Source of the DNA: Bacteroidota bacterium
GTDB taxonomy: Bacteria > Bacteroidota > Bacteroidia > Bacteroidales > Prolixibacteraceae
DNA length: 64,000 nucleotides
Direction of reading: 5' to 3'
Assembly (NCBI GenBank): GCA_023412195.1
Contig: JAEYNZ010000047.1
Location: 1-64,000, forward strand
Shown here: in pieces, positions 1-8,300 of the stretch
Layout: every line of letters begins with the position of its first letter
Numbering within the stretch: the stretch's first letter is position 1
Made by a program: the position numbers and the translations under genes
Notes under the pieces: model-generated
Databases searched by the model: none
Told to the model about the DNA's origin: nothing
What the model saw: the letters and a program-made list of their open reading frames with translations, nothing else

Positions 1-82
1 TAAAAAGAAAACGATTTTACCCATTTTCCAGAATCTCAATTAGAACTTCGATATGGGAGGCGGGGATTCCAATCCACGCATT
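1..82 (+). repeat. Direct repeat copy A with REP hairpin
   Basis: About 80 bases that recur almost unchanged at 1111-1192 on the other side of the transposase gene. The last part holds a REP-type element: the tetranucleotide GGAG (in GGGAG, 55-59) followed at once by an imperfect hairpin at 60-79 with stems GCG/CGC and GGATT/AATCC. GGAG or GTAG at the foot of a hairpin is the known recognition pattern of REP-associated tyrosine transposases. The repeat may start before the window. Confidence 0.8.
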
Positions 83-100
83 TATCCTCAATTAAATTTA

Positions 101-127
101 ATCAGTGGAATGTAATCCGCTGCTCCC
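101..127 (-). repeat. REP palindrome, inverted relative to 55-79
   Basis: The hairpin at 103-122 is a diverged copy of the perfect palindromes at 1026-1045 and 1235-1254. It is followed by CTCCC (123-127), which reads GGGAG on the minus strand. With the plus-oriented copy at 55-79 it forms a head-to-head pair of the BIME kind. Confidence 0.75.
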
Positions 128-181
128 GGTAAGCAATTCCGAGGCAATATATAAACATCTCCGTTGCTCTGATCATAAATA

Positions 182-913
182 CTATTGCTTATCATTATGC
201 CAGTTACCAGGCCAACTTTCCCTATCTTCAACAAGACCGGCCGAAACAGGGTTATTTAATGTATATTCTATTGAATTGTACAAATGTGTATCGTTCCTGA
301 TTGTCGTTACAAAACTTTCAGCCTGCCATAAGCTTCCATTTCGGGATATATATTTATTTATTTGAGTCGCTGAAAAACGCTTGACTGAATATAAAATATC
401 CTGTAATGAAATAACCATTCCTTTTTCATCTTTTTCATGTAATTTTAACACCCAATGCACATGATTGGGCATAATACAAAAAGCATAATTTTCAATTTTC
501 CTTCTTGCCCAATATTGAAGAGTTGCATTTAAAATCTTTATAATATGTGGATTGCACAAGTTTACACTATGGTTTGATTTAGTATGTAGAAGGGCTTCAT
601 ATGCTTTTAAATATTTTCTTCGGAGGATATAATATCTCATTCTAAGTTCAGAAGTTAATGATGTAGAATTCTGGGTGATAACAAAATCATCGAATAAAAA
701 TTCATTTTTAACTTTACCATGTTTGTTATCCTGAAGTGAATTACCGGATTCATTTCGCTGTTGCAGCACAATTTCCGTTCTGAGGATTTGTAATTCGTTT
801 GAATATCGAATTAAAGCTTTTGGCGGAACTGCATCCTTTAAACTCCATGTTATAAAATAAGCCTGACCAGATTGTTGAAAATGTGGTAACCGATGACGAT
901 AATGTTCTTTCAT
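182..913 (-). CDS. REP-associated tyrosine transposase (RAYT, Y1/IS200-like)
   Basis: A 243-residue protein of the Y1 transposase superfamily (IS200/TnpA-REP type). The metal-binding HUH motif is seen as N-H-V-H-W-V-L in the stretch IMPNHVHWVL, about residue 150. Also present are the family's opening YFITWSL and the later LWQAESF and NNPVSAGLV segments. RAYTs are single-copy housekeeping relatives of IS200 transposases that nick single-stranded REP hairpins. The catalytic Tyr cannot be placed with certainty: the segment after LWQ reads ESFVTTIRND, without a Tyr at the spot where some relatives have one. REP palindromes with GGAG feet lie on both sides (55-127 and 1026-1259), as expected for a RAYT and its substrates. 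It is an isolated gene. Confidence 0.85.
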   Translation of the reverse strand: MKEHYRHRLPHFQQSGQAYFITWSLKDAVPPKALIRYSNELQILRTEIVLQQRNESGNSLQDNKHGKVKNEFLFDDFVITQNSTSLTSELRMRYYILRRKYLKAYEALLHTKSNHSVNLCNPHIIKILNATLQYWARRKIENYAFCIMPNHVHWVLKLHEKDEKGMVISLQDILYSVKRFSATQINKYISRNGSLWQAESFVTTIRNDTHLYNSIEYTLNNPVSAGLVEDRESWPGNWHNDKQ

Positions 914-1000
914 AAGAATTATGGGATGAAGGTTAAAAATGTAAAATTAAAATTTTTATGAATATATGTTTTTAATTTGTGTGTTTTTTTATAACAAAAT

Positions 1001-1080
1001 AATCAGCGGGCTTAACTGCATTAATCAGCGGATTGGAATCCGCTGCTCCCGGTATACAGCTCCGATGTTCCTGTGAAGCA
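1001..1080 (-). repeat. REP palindrome with flanking repeat
   Basis: It contains a perfect 9-bp-stem palindrome at 1026-1045 (CAGCGGATT-GG-AATCCGCTG) followed by CTCCC, that is GGGAG on the minus strand. The preceding bases (CAGCGGGCTTAACTGCATTA) are also shared with the copy at 1211-1280. Confidence 0.85.
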
Positions 1081-1110
1081 ATTACACTACACCGGCTCCA
1101 GGTAACAAAT

Positions 1111-1192
1111 TAAAAAGAAAACGATTTTACAAATTTTCCAGAATCTCAGTTAGAACTTCGCCACGGGAGGCGGGGATTCCAATCCACACATT
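1111..1192 (+). repeat. Direct repeat copy B with REP hairpin
   Basis: Second copy of the block at 1-82, differing at only a few positions. The GGGAG foot is at 1165-1169 and the hairpin at 1170-1189. Copies A and B bracket the transposase gene about 1.1 kb apart. Confidence 0.8.
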
Positions 1193-1210
1193 CTTCATGG
1201 AACTGTATCA

Positions 1211-1280
1211 ATCAGCGGGCTTAAATGCATTAATCAGCGGATTGGAATCCGCTGCTCCCGGTACCTGCTTCTGTGAAATA
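1211..1280 (-). repeat. REP palindrome, third minus-oriented copy
   Basis: Perfect palindrome at 1235-1254 plus CTCCC at 1255-1259, identical in its core to the copy at 1026-1050. It pairs with the plus-oriented hairpin at 1165-1189 as a BIME. In the stretch 1281-1573 beyond it I see no gene or signal. Confidence 0.85.
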
Positions 1281-1573
1281 CCAAATTCACACCATATCAA
1301 GTCCACATCAAATTCGAAAATAATTGAATTTAATATAGAGCTGGGATGCAGATGGTATGGAGAAATATGGCAATATTGCTGTGGCAGTAAAAAAAGGTAC
1401 AGGTTGAACTTAAAGTTCATTTTGGGCTGCCTTATAATGATTTACATTAATATATTTTATATTACCTATGAATTTAACTATGAAAACACCCTCTTCATCT
1501 TGTCATATTAGAAGTAAAAAGTGAATCTAAATTTAAATTTCGCATAAAATTTAACAATTTACTTTCAATTTAT

Positions 1574-1603
1574 TTTGATATTAAAATATAGTTTTTACAT
1601 TTG
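1574..1603 (+). promoter_or_regulatory. Bacteroidota-type promoter of the ilv operon
   Basis: TTTG at 1574-1577 and TACATTTG at 1596-1603, separated by 18 bases, fit the phylum's sigma consensus (TTTG, about 19-21 bases, TAnnTTTG). Transcription would start near 1609, about 17 bases before the leader peptide's start codon. Confidence 0.75.
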
Positions 1604-1625
1604 CCCTAATAAACGTGAAAAATAC

Positions 1626-1694
1626 ATGAAGTTAGTTGGTACATATATTCTAGTCATTCTCGTGGTCATTTCTGGAATCACCGGGAAAGGGTAG
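1626..1694 (+). CDS. ilv operon leader peptide (attenuation)
   Basis: A 22-codon reading frame (ATG 1626, TAG 1692-1694). It has a core Ile-Leu-Val-Ile-Leu-Val-Val-Ile at codons 8-15 and further Leu, Val and Ile codons at 3, 4 and 18, so 11 of 22 residues are branched-chain amino acids (4 Ile, 4 Val, 3 Leu). It lies just downstream of a promoter and directly before a terminator hairpin that precedes ilvD. The composition, place and downstream pairing are those of a translated attenuator leader: the ribosome's stalling at these codons senses the charged tRNAs for Ile, Leu and Val. There is no Shine-Dalgarno, only an A-rich stretch before the ATG, which is normal for this phylum. The peptide itself has no expected function. 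Confidence 0.9.
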   Translation: MKLVGTYILVILVVISGITGKG

Positions 1695-1754
1695 AACTAT
1701 ATGTCATCATGAAGATACGGACAAGCCTTTCCCGAAAACGGGGAAGGCTTTTTT
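1682..1754 (+). terminator. ilv attenuator: antiterminator and intrinsic terminator
   Basis: Terminator: arms 1723-1734 and 1739-1750 pair over 12 bp (one G-U) around an AAAA loop, followed by a T-run at 1749-1754. Antiterminator: CGGGAAAGG at 1682-1690 is an exact complement of CCTTTCCCG at 1726-1734, which is most of the terminator's 5' arm, so the two structures exclude each other. Bases 1682-1690 lie in the last codons of the leader peptide. A ribosome that reaches the stop codon covers them and lets the terminator form; one stalled at the Ile/Leu/Val codons (1647-1670) leaves them free to pair and transcription continues into ilvD. Confidence 0.88.
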
Positions 1755-1786
1755 AATAACAAAACTGAATTAAAAGACTTAAAAGT

Positions 1787-3616
1787 ATGCAGATTCCATT
1801 ACGAAGCAACACCACAACACAAGGCCGGCGGATGGCAGGGGCAAGGAGCCTCTGGCGCGCCAACGGAATGAAAGAAGAACATTTTGGAAGGCCTGTGATA
1901 GCAGTTGTCAATTCATTCACCCAGTTTGTTCCGGGGCATGCCCACCTTCACCAGATTGGGCAGTATCTGAAAAGCCTGATCGAAAAGCAGGGATATTTTG
2001 CTGCCGAGTTTAATACAATTGCAATTGATGACGGCATTGCCATGGGTCATGATGGCATGTTATATTCCCTTCCATCGCGTGATGTGATTGCCGACAGCGT
2101 AGAATACATGTGCAACGGGCACAAGGTGGATGCCATGATCTGCATTTCAAATTGCGATAAAATAACACCCGGTATGCTGATGGCTGCCATGCGGCTGAAT
2201 ATTCCTGCAGTGTTTGTTTCCGGAGGCCCCATGGAGGCAGGTGAAATCGGCGGACGGTACTACGACCTTGTTGATGCAATGGTTATGGCAGCCGACCAGG
2301 GCATTTCAGACAGCGAGCTTGCGGTTATAGAACAGAATGCATGTCCCACGTGCGGTTCCTGTTCAGGAATGTTTACAGCAAACTCCATGAATTGCCTGGC
2401 TGAAGCAATTGGTCTGGCCCTTCCGGGCAATGGTACCATTGTTGCCACCCATGCCAACCGTAAAAAGTTGTTTGAAGAGGCGGTAGAAAAAATAATGGCG
2501 GCCACCAGGGCTTATTATTTTGAGGGAGATGATTCGGTTTTACCAAGAAGTATTGCCAGTCGTGAAGCTTTTTTGAATGCCATGAAGCTTGATATTGCTA
2601 TGGGAGGTTCCACTAATACGGTCCTGCATCTCCTTGCAATTGCACACGAGGCAGGAGTTGAATTTACCATGAAAGACATAGACCGTCTTTCAAGGATCAC
2701 CCCAAACCTCTGCAAAGTTGCACCCAGTTCACAATACCACGTTCAGGATGTTAACAGGGCGGGTGGAATCCTGTCAATTATGGGGGAACTCGACAGGGCT
2801 GGCCTGATGGAAACTTCAGTAAAGCGCATTGATGGGCTGACCCTGAAGGAAGCACTGCAGGAATGGGATATCATGCAAAACGGCGTTTCACCTGAAGCAA
2901 GGAAACGCTTCCTTTCATCGCCCGGAGACGGCAGCAGGAACCTGGTGCTGGCATCACAGGAAAATTATTATTCTGAACTGGACACAGACCGGGAAAACGG
3001 ATGTATCAGGAATTTAGCAAATGCTTACAACAAAGATGGCGGGCTGGCTGTTCTGTATGGCAATATTGCGGAAAAGGGATGTATTGTAAAAACAGCCGGA
3101 GTTGATCCGTCCGTATTTCATTTTATTGGGAAAGCAAGGGTTTTTGATTCACAGGAAGATGCTGTTAATGGAATCCTGGGCAATGATGTTCAAAAAGGAG
3201 ATGTGGTGGTGATTAGATTTGAAGGTCCTAAAGGGGGCCCGGGCATGCAGGAAATGCTCTACCCCACTTCATACCTGAAATCGATGCAGCTTGATAAATA
3301 CTGTGCACTGATAACCGACGGCCGGTTTTCGGGAGGAACTTCAGGCCTTTCAATAGGCCATGTTTCACCTGAAGCAGCAGCAGGCGGAGCAATCGGATTG
3401 ATCAGGAACAATGACATCATTGAAATCAATATCATGAATCGTTCGATCAACCTGAATGTTTCAGATGAAGAAATGCTTCTAAGAAGAAAACAGGAAGAAG
3501 CTAAAGAAAATCCATTCAGGCCCGTTACAAGGAAACGTGAAATATCAAAAGCGCTGAAAGCCTATGCAAGCCTTGTTTCATCGGCTGATTTGGGTGCTGT
3601 ACGTTTAATAGATTAA
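1787..3616 (+). CDS. ilvD: Dihydroxy-acid dehydratase
   Basis: 609 residues, the length of the E. coli-type enzyme. It dehydrates 2,3-dihydroxy-isovalerate and 2,3-dihydroxy-3-methylvalerate to the 2-oxo acids, the third common step of valine and isoleucine synthesis, in the cytoplasm. Fe-S cluster motifs are visible: NCDKITPG around Cys123 and NACPTCGSCSG around 184-194. The C-terminal part has KGGPGMQEM and LITDGRFSGGTSG. It is the first gene of ilvD-ilvB-ilvN-ilvC, starts 32 bases after the attenuator's T-run, and is expected to be controlled by charged Ile/Leu/Val tRNA through the leader at 1626-1694. The ATG at 1787 gives the usual N-terminus (RSNTTTQGRRMAGARSLW). Confidence 0.98.
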   Translation: MQIPLRSNTTTQGRRMAGARSLWRANGMKEEHFGRPVIAVVNSFTQFVPGHAHLHQIGQYLKSLIEKQGYFAAEFNTIAIDDGIAMGHDGMLYSLPSRDVIADSVEYMCNGHKVDAMICISNCDKITPGMLMAAMRLNIPAVFVSGGPMEAGEIGGRYYDLVDAMVMAADQGISDSELAVIEQNACPTCGSCSGMFTANSMNCLAEAIGLALPGNGTIVATHANRKKLFEEAVEKIMAATRAYYFEGDDSVLPRSIASREAFLNAMKLDIAMGGSTNTVLHLLAIAHEAGVEFTMKDIDRLSRITPNLCKVAPSSQYHVQDVNRAGGILSIMGELDRAGLMETSVKRIDGLTLKEALQEWDIMQNGVSPEARKRFLSSPGDGSRNLVLASQENYYSELDTDRENGCIRNLANAYNKDGGLAVLYGNIAEKGCIVKTAGVDPSVFHFIGKARVFDSQEDAVNGILGNDVQKGDVVVIRFEGPKGGPGMQEMLYPTSYLKSMQLDKYCALITDGRFSGGTSGLSIGHVSPEAAAGGAIGLIRNNDIIEINIMNRSINLNVSDEEMLLRRKQEEAKENPFRPVTRKREISKALKAYASLVSSADLGAVRLID

Positions 3617-3646
3617 ACAAATAGAAATTTAAAAACACTGGAATAT

Positions 3647-5347
3647 ATGACGACAAAGAAAAAAATTACCGGTTCACATGCCGTTATTCTTTCATTACTG
3701 GAAGAAGGGGTTGATACCATATTCGGGTATCCTGGCGGGGCCATCATGCCCATTTATGATGCACTATACGATCATGATAAAAATGTGAAGCACATCCTGA
3801 CCCGTCACGAGCAGGGAGCTGTGCATGCAGCCGAGGGATATGCACGCGTAACAGGCAAGGCAGGGGTCTGTTTTGCAACCTCAGGTCCCGGTGCAACCAA
3901 CCTCATAACAGGCATTGCTGATGCAATGATCGATTCAACACCACTGGTTTGCATTACCGGACAGGTGGCGTCTCCCCTTCTGGGAACCGATGCATTCCAG
4001 GAATCAGATGTACTGGGTATATCCATGCCGGTAACTAAGTGGAACTATCAGATTACTTCACCTGAGGAAATTCCTGAAGCCATTGCACAGGCATTCTACA
4101 TTGCCCAAACCGGCCGTCCCGGTCCTGTCCTTATCGATATAACCAAAGATGCACAGTTTGGCGAACTGGAGTTTGAATACAAAAAGTGTCGTAAGATCAG
4201 GAGTTACGTTCCTGAGCCAGCCATTGACCCATTCAAGGTTAAGGAAGCTGCCGACATCATAGATGCAGCAGAACGGCCGCTCGTACTATTCGGACAGGGT
4301 GTAATTATCAGCCGGGCAGAGGAAGACCTGAGAGCTTTTGTTGAAAAAACAGGAATACCGGCCGCTTGGACACTGCTTGGCCTTTCAGCCCTGCCAACAG
4401 ATCACCCGCTTAACGTGGGGATGCTGGGAATGCATGGCAACTATGGGCCAAACCTGCTAACTAATAAAGCCGATGTTATCATTGCAGTGGGTATGCGTTT
4501 CGACGACAGGGTTACAGGAAAAGTAGGAAGTTATGCCACCAATGCAAAAGTGATCCATCTTGAAATAGACCCTGCTGAAATCGATAAAATAATTAAAGCC
4601 GATGTGGCTGTTCTGGGCAACGCAAATAAAACCCTTAAGATGCTTACCGACAATGTAAAGCCTAATAAACACGATGACTGGCTGGCAGAGTTCAGGGAAT
4701 GCGACCGGATAGAACATGAAAAAATCATAGACAAAGAATTATTCCCGGAAAAACCGGGACTGACCATGGGTGAAGTGATCCGTATTGCAGGTGATAAAAC
4801 CAATCATGAAGCAATCCTTGTAACCGATGTCGGACAGCACCAGATGGTAGCTTCCCGTTATTTTAAATTCAGGATTCCCCGCAGCAATGTCACATCTGGC
4901 GGATTAGGTACCATGGGATTCGGATTGCCTGCCAGTATGGGTGCACAGCTTGGGGCTATGGACCGTACTGTTATAGCTGTTATTGGTGATGGAGGCTTCC
5001 AGATGACAATCCAGGAACTTGGCACAATTGCCCAGAACAAACTCCCGGTTAAAATGATTATCCTCAACAACAACTTCCTTGGAATGGTGCGCCAGTGGCA
5101 GCAGCTTTTCTTTGAAAAAAGATATTCTTTCACAGAATTACAGAACCCAGATTTCATTATGATTGGGAAAGGTTTTGGAATTGAGGGGCATAAGGTGGAG
5201 GTTCGTGAGGACCTGGAGGCAGGAATCCAGAAAATGATTGATCACCAGGGACCTTATCTGCTTGAGGTAGTGATTGAAAAAGAAGACAATGTATTCCCGA
5301 TGGTTCCATCCGGTGCTTCGGTTTCAGATGTAATGCTTGAACCATAA
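3647..5347 (+). CDS. ilvB: Acetolactate synthase large (catalytic) subunit
   Basis: 566 residues with the three domains of the thiamine-diphosphate enzyme. The N-terminal Pyr domain has FGYPGGAIMPIYDAL and the Glu of RHEQGAVHAAEGYAR. The middle domain binds FAD. The C-terminal PP domain has the TPP motif from GDGGFQM to NNN (about residues 448-475) and the WQQLFF segment. It condenses two pyruvates to acetolactate, or pyruvate with 2-oxobutyrate, the first committed step of valine, leucine and isoleucine synthesis. It lies 30 bases after ilvD and 38 before its regulatory subunit, so it is co-transcribed. Confidence 0.98.
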   Translation: MTTKKKITGSHAVILSLLEEGVDTIFGYPGGAIMPIYDALYDHDKNVKHILTRHEQGAVHAAEGYARVTGKAGVCFATSGPGATNLITGIADAMIDSTPLVCITGQVASPLLGTDAFQESDVLGISMPVTKWNYQITSPEEIPEAIAQAFYIAQTGRPGPVLIDITKDAQFGELEFEYKKCRKIRSYVPEPAIDPFKVKEAADIIDAAERPLVLFGQGVIISRAEEDLRAFVEKTGIPAAWTLLGLSALPTDHPLNVGMLGMHGNYGPNLLTNKADVIIAVGMRFDDRVTGKVGSYATNAKVIHLEIDPAEIDKIIKADVAVLGNANKTLKMLTDNVKPNKHDDWLAEFRECDRIEHEKIIDKELFPEKPGLTMGEVIRIAGDKTNHEAILVTDVGQHQMVASRYFKFRIPRSNVTSGGLGTMGFGLPASMGAQLGAMDRTVIAVIGDGGFQMTIQELGTIAQNKLPVKMIILNNNFLGMVRQWQQLFFEKRYSFTELQNPDFIMIGKGFGIEGHKVEVREDLEAGIQKMIDHQGPYLLEVVIEKEDNVFPMVPSGASVSDVMLEP

Positions 5348-5385
5348 GATCACATTGAAATTAATTAAAATTAAAGTTTAAGATC

Positions 5386-5928
5386 ATGAAACAGGAATAT
5401 ATCATAACGGTTTACTCGGAAAACCATATAGGTTTGCTTACCCGTATAACCATCGTATTCACCCGCAGAAAAGTCAACATTGAAAGCCTCACCGTTTCGG
5501 AATCAGCCATAAAAGGGGTTTACAAATTTACAATCGTTGTAAAATCAACTGAAACACAGGTTATCAAAATTGTCGGACAGATAGAAAAGCTGATTGATGT
5601 GCTTAAAGCTTTTTATCATACAAATGATGAAATGATCTATCAGGAAATTGCTTTATATAAAGTCCCCACCACGGCTTTATATGAAAGTGACACCATTGAA
5701 AAAGTTGTCAGGAATTCAGGGGCCCGCATTCTTGAAATTACAAGGGAATATACTGTCATAGAAAAAACAGGACATAAAGAGGAAACTCAGGCCTTATTCG
5801 AAGAACTGAACAAGTCAAAAGTTATGCAGTTTATCCGTTCAGGCCGTGTGGCGCTGACGCGCGACCCTATAGAAAGGTTATCAGAATTCCTGAAGGAACG
5901 GGATGCTTTACTGGAAAGTCTGGATTGA
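5386..5928 (+). CDS. ilvN: Acetolactate synthase small (regulatory) subunit
   Basis: 180 residues. An N-terminal ACT domain (about 4-80) has the pattern ITVYSENHIGLLTRI and a NIESLTVSES segment, followed by the family's C-terminal small-subunit domain (about 80-165). The subunit stimulates the catalytic chain and gives feedback inhibition, normally by valine. It sits directly after ilvB in the operon. It ends in TGA, which shows that TGA is a normal stop codon in this genome. The gene is called ilvN or ilvH in other species and the choice between the names is arbitrary here. Confidence 0.96.
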   Translation: MKQEYIITVYSENHIGLLTRITIVFTRRKVNIESLTVSESAIKGVYKFTIVVKSTETQVIKIVGQIEKLIDVLKAFYHTNDEMIYQEIALYKVPTTALYESDTIEKVVRNSGARILEITREYTVIEKTGHKEETQALFEELNKSKVMQFIRSGRVALTRDPIERLSEFLKERDALLESLD

Positions 5929-5981
5929 TGCTTCTTCAGGAACAAAAATCCAAATCATCTGAAAGAACGAATAAAAAGTAA

Positions 5982-5989
5982 TAAATTTG
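5982..5989 (+). promoter_or_regulatory. Possible internal promoter (-7 box) before ilvC
   Basis: TAAATTTG matches TAnnTTTG and lies 48 bases before the ilvC start, in the operon's longest gap (109 bases). No TTTG is seen at the -33 position. It could allow ilvC to be made independently of the attenuator. Confidence 0.35.
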
Positions 5990-6037
5990 TATTCTTTTCA
6001 ACAATAATATAAAAATTCATAACACTAATAAAGAATT

Positions 6038-7087
6038 ATGGCACAGATTAACTTTGGCGGGGAAACGGAAAATGTTGTCCTCCGCGAAGAATTTTCAGTA
6101 GAGAAAGCAAGAGAAGTATTAAAAAATGAGATTATCGCCATCATTGGTTACGGCGTTCAAGGTCCTGCACAAGCATTGAACATGAAAGACAACGGGTTCA
6201 ATGTCATTATCGGACAGGCACCTGAGTTTAAGGAAGACTGGGATAAAGCTGTCCGCGATGGTTTTGTTCCGGGAGAAACACTCTTCCCCATTGAGGAAGC
6301 AGCAAAAAAAGGAACGGTTATCCAGTACCTGGTTTCAGATGCAGCTCAAAGGCTAATCTGGCCAACCCTCAAGCCCTGCCTGAATGAAGGAGATGCCCTT
6401 TATTTTTCACACGGATTTTCTATCACCTATAAGGAACAGACCGGTGTAATTCCTCCTGAAAATGTAGATGTGATTTTGGTTGCCCCCAAAGGATCAGGTG
6501 CCAGTGTGCGTACCAATTTCCTTGCAGGAAACGGAATCAACTCCAGTTATGCAGTATTCCAGGATTACACAGGCAGGGCGGAAGAACGTGCCCTTGCGCT
6601 GGGTATTGCCATCGGATCGGGATATCTTTTCCCGACTACATTCGAAAATGAAGTTTATTCCGACCTCACCGGAGAACGCGGTGTGCTGATGGGAGCTCTT
6701 GCAGGAATTATAGAAGCACAGTATAAAGTATTACGCGACAACGGACACAGCCCGTCGGAAGCATTCAATGAAACAGTAGAGGAACTGACGCAGAGCCTGA
6801 TCCGCCTGGTTGACCAAAAAGGTATGGACTGGATGTATGCCAATTGCAGTGCAACAGCACAAAGGGGAGCCCTCGACTGGCGGCATAAATTCCGCGAAGC
6901 AACACTTCCGGTTTTCAACGATTTGTATGAAAGCGTGAAATCGGGTGCTGAAACAAAACGTGTACTGGATTCAACAAGCAGTGCTGATTATAAGACCAGC
7001 CTGAATGCTGAACTGAAGGAGATGCGTGAATCGGAACTATGGCAGGCAGGTGCTGCCGTGCGTAAGCTTCGTCCGGGTCAACAGTAA
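6038..7087 (+). CDS. ilvC: Ketol-acid reductoisomerase
   Basis: 349 residues, the short class I size. The Rossmann motif is seen as IGYGVQGPAQALNM (about 37-50), and the knotted C-terminal domain has acidic metal and substrate sites (NEVYSDLTGERG, EAFNETVEELTQSL). It isomerises and reduces acetolactate and acetohydroxybutyrate to the dihydroxy acids with NADPH and Mg2+, between the IlvBN and IlvD steps. Last gene of the operon, followed 50 bases later by a strong terminator. ilvE, ilvA and leu genes are not in the window. Confidence 0.97.
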   Translation: MAQINFGGETENVVLREEFSVEKAREVLKNEIIAIIGYGVQGPAQALNMKDNGFNVIIGQAPEFKEDWDKAVRDGFVPGETLFPIEEAAKKGTVIQYLVSDAAQRLIWPTLKPCLNEGDALYFSHGFSITYKEQTGVIPPENVDVILVAPKGSGASVRTNFLAGNGINSSYAVFQDYTGRAEERALALGIAIGSGYLFPTTFENEVYSDLTGERGVLMGALAGIIEAQYKVLRDNGHSPSEAFNETVEELTQSLIRLVDQKGMDWMYANCSATAQRGALDWRHKFREATLPVFNDLYESVKSGAETKRVLDSTSSADYKTSLNAELKEMRESELWQAGAAVRKLRPGQQ

Positions 7088-7137
7088 CAATTTTGGAAAT
7101 TTTATAAACGCTATAGCCTTTTCAGGTATAGCAGGCG

Positions 7138-7183
7138 ATCTCTGCTCTTCTCGAAACTTGAGAGGGGCAGAGATTCGTTTTTT
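7138..7183 (+). terminator. Intrinsic terminator of the ilv operon
   Basis: A 15-bp stem (arms 7138-7152 and 7160-7174, all paired with three G-U) with a 7-base loop, followed within a few bases by TTTTTT at 7178-7183. It separates ilvC from the convergent gene at 7289-7858. Confidence 0.88.
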
Positions 7184-7288
7184 ATTGGTATTATAGTTGT
7201 ATTGAACTATGTCCGCTATGGGGAGTGTCAGAATGAGGTTTTCGGGAGGAATTACCAATTCAAAGCGGGCATAAACCCATCAGCAGCA

Positions 7289-7858
7289 TCAAACCTTAAG
7301 GAAGCCCCTGAATCCCCTGGCAGCATAATATGATTGCGCACCGTTATGATATACGAATACATGCCCGTAACGATAATCGCCAAACAAAGCACCGCCTTTT
7401 TTTCTAATAGGTGGTGGGGTAATGATCCAGCTTGATGTTTTGGCATCAAAAATTCCCAGCTTCTGCAGTTCACGGTACTGCTCTTCATTTAAAATTTCAA
7501 TGCCCATTTCAGCAGCCATATCCACTGCATTGTTTGAAGGTTTATGTTCTTTTCTCGATTCCATGGCTTCACGATCGTAGCAAATACTACGGCGGCCTTT
7601 AGGGCTTTCTGCTGAACAATCGCTGAAGATGTATTCACCTGATTTCTTATCGAATCCTGTGACATCAGGTTCACCTCCCGTTATTTCCATTTGTTGCAAC
7701 GACCATAGCTTTTCTCTTTTTGCTTCCAGCCTGGATTGAACCTTAGACCATTCGAGACCTTCGTGTCGTTGCATATTTTTTTCAAAACGGGCTTTCAGTA
7801 TTCCCACTAAATCATTGGCCTGTTCCTGCAGTAACCCCTTTTTACTTTTTGGTGCCAT
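7289..7858 (-). CDS. DUF4256 family protein
   Basis: A 189-residue soluble protein without a signal peptide or membrane segment. It fits the DUF4256 family by its N-terminal helix region with LVGILKARFEKN, the stretch GGEPDVTGFDKKSGEYIF, the segment CSAESPKGRRSICYD and the C-terminal GGALFGDYRYGHVFVYHNGA. The function of the family is unknown. It is alone on its strand, convergent to the ilv operon. Confidence 0.85.
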   Translation of the reverse strand: MAPKSKKGLLQEQANDLVGILKARFEKNMQRHEGLEWSKVQSRLEAKREKLWSLQQMEITGGEPDVTGFDKKSGEYIFSDCSAESPKGRRSICYDREAMESRKEHKPSNNAVDMAAEMGIEILNEEQYRELQKLGIFDAKTSSWIITPPPIRKKGGALFGDYRYGHVFVYHNGAQSYYAARGFRGFLKV

Positions 7859-8300
7859 GGTATATTTTTTTTAATTTGACGTTATGACATGTAAAACCTC
7901 CTGTCACATAAAGATGCTTTTGAATAATATTTTCAGCCAGTTATAAATCATCTGGCCGGGTTCTGTAAGCAAAAATATTATTATAAGATTTTAAACGCAA
8001 TGCCTTTAATAATGGTTTTAAAATTATGAGATATTTAGTATAAAGAAATCGCACGAAGATCTCTCAGCACTTCTTTTTCTTCCCTGTAACCCTGAATATC
8101 TTATTTTTATCCATCTGGTTATTATGGGAAACACACATAAATTTCCGCCACTGTTAACCTCTGAAGGCATTGACTAAAATATATTTTATACCTTTAGTTA
8201 ATGAATCTGAGCTTCCGGAGGATAACTAAGCCTATAATGATTTAAGGGTAAGGGAATAATATTATGATTAAAGTAAAAGTCAAATTTTTAATTCTCAATA
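7859..8300. other. Intergenic region before the mannosidase locus
   Basis: 442 bases between divergent genes, AT-rich. The nearest match to a promoter for the downstream mannosidase is TACCTTTA around 8190-8197, one base off TAnnTTTG. I see no RNA gene, repeat or clear operator. Confidence 0.4.

Noticed and set aside
1197..1511. Plus-strand open frame over the REP repeat
   Set aside because: Its first part is the repeat itself and the rest is AT-rich with no family pattern and no promoter; not a gene.
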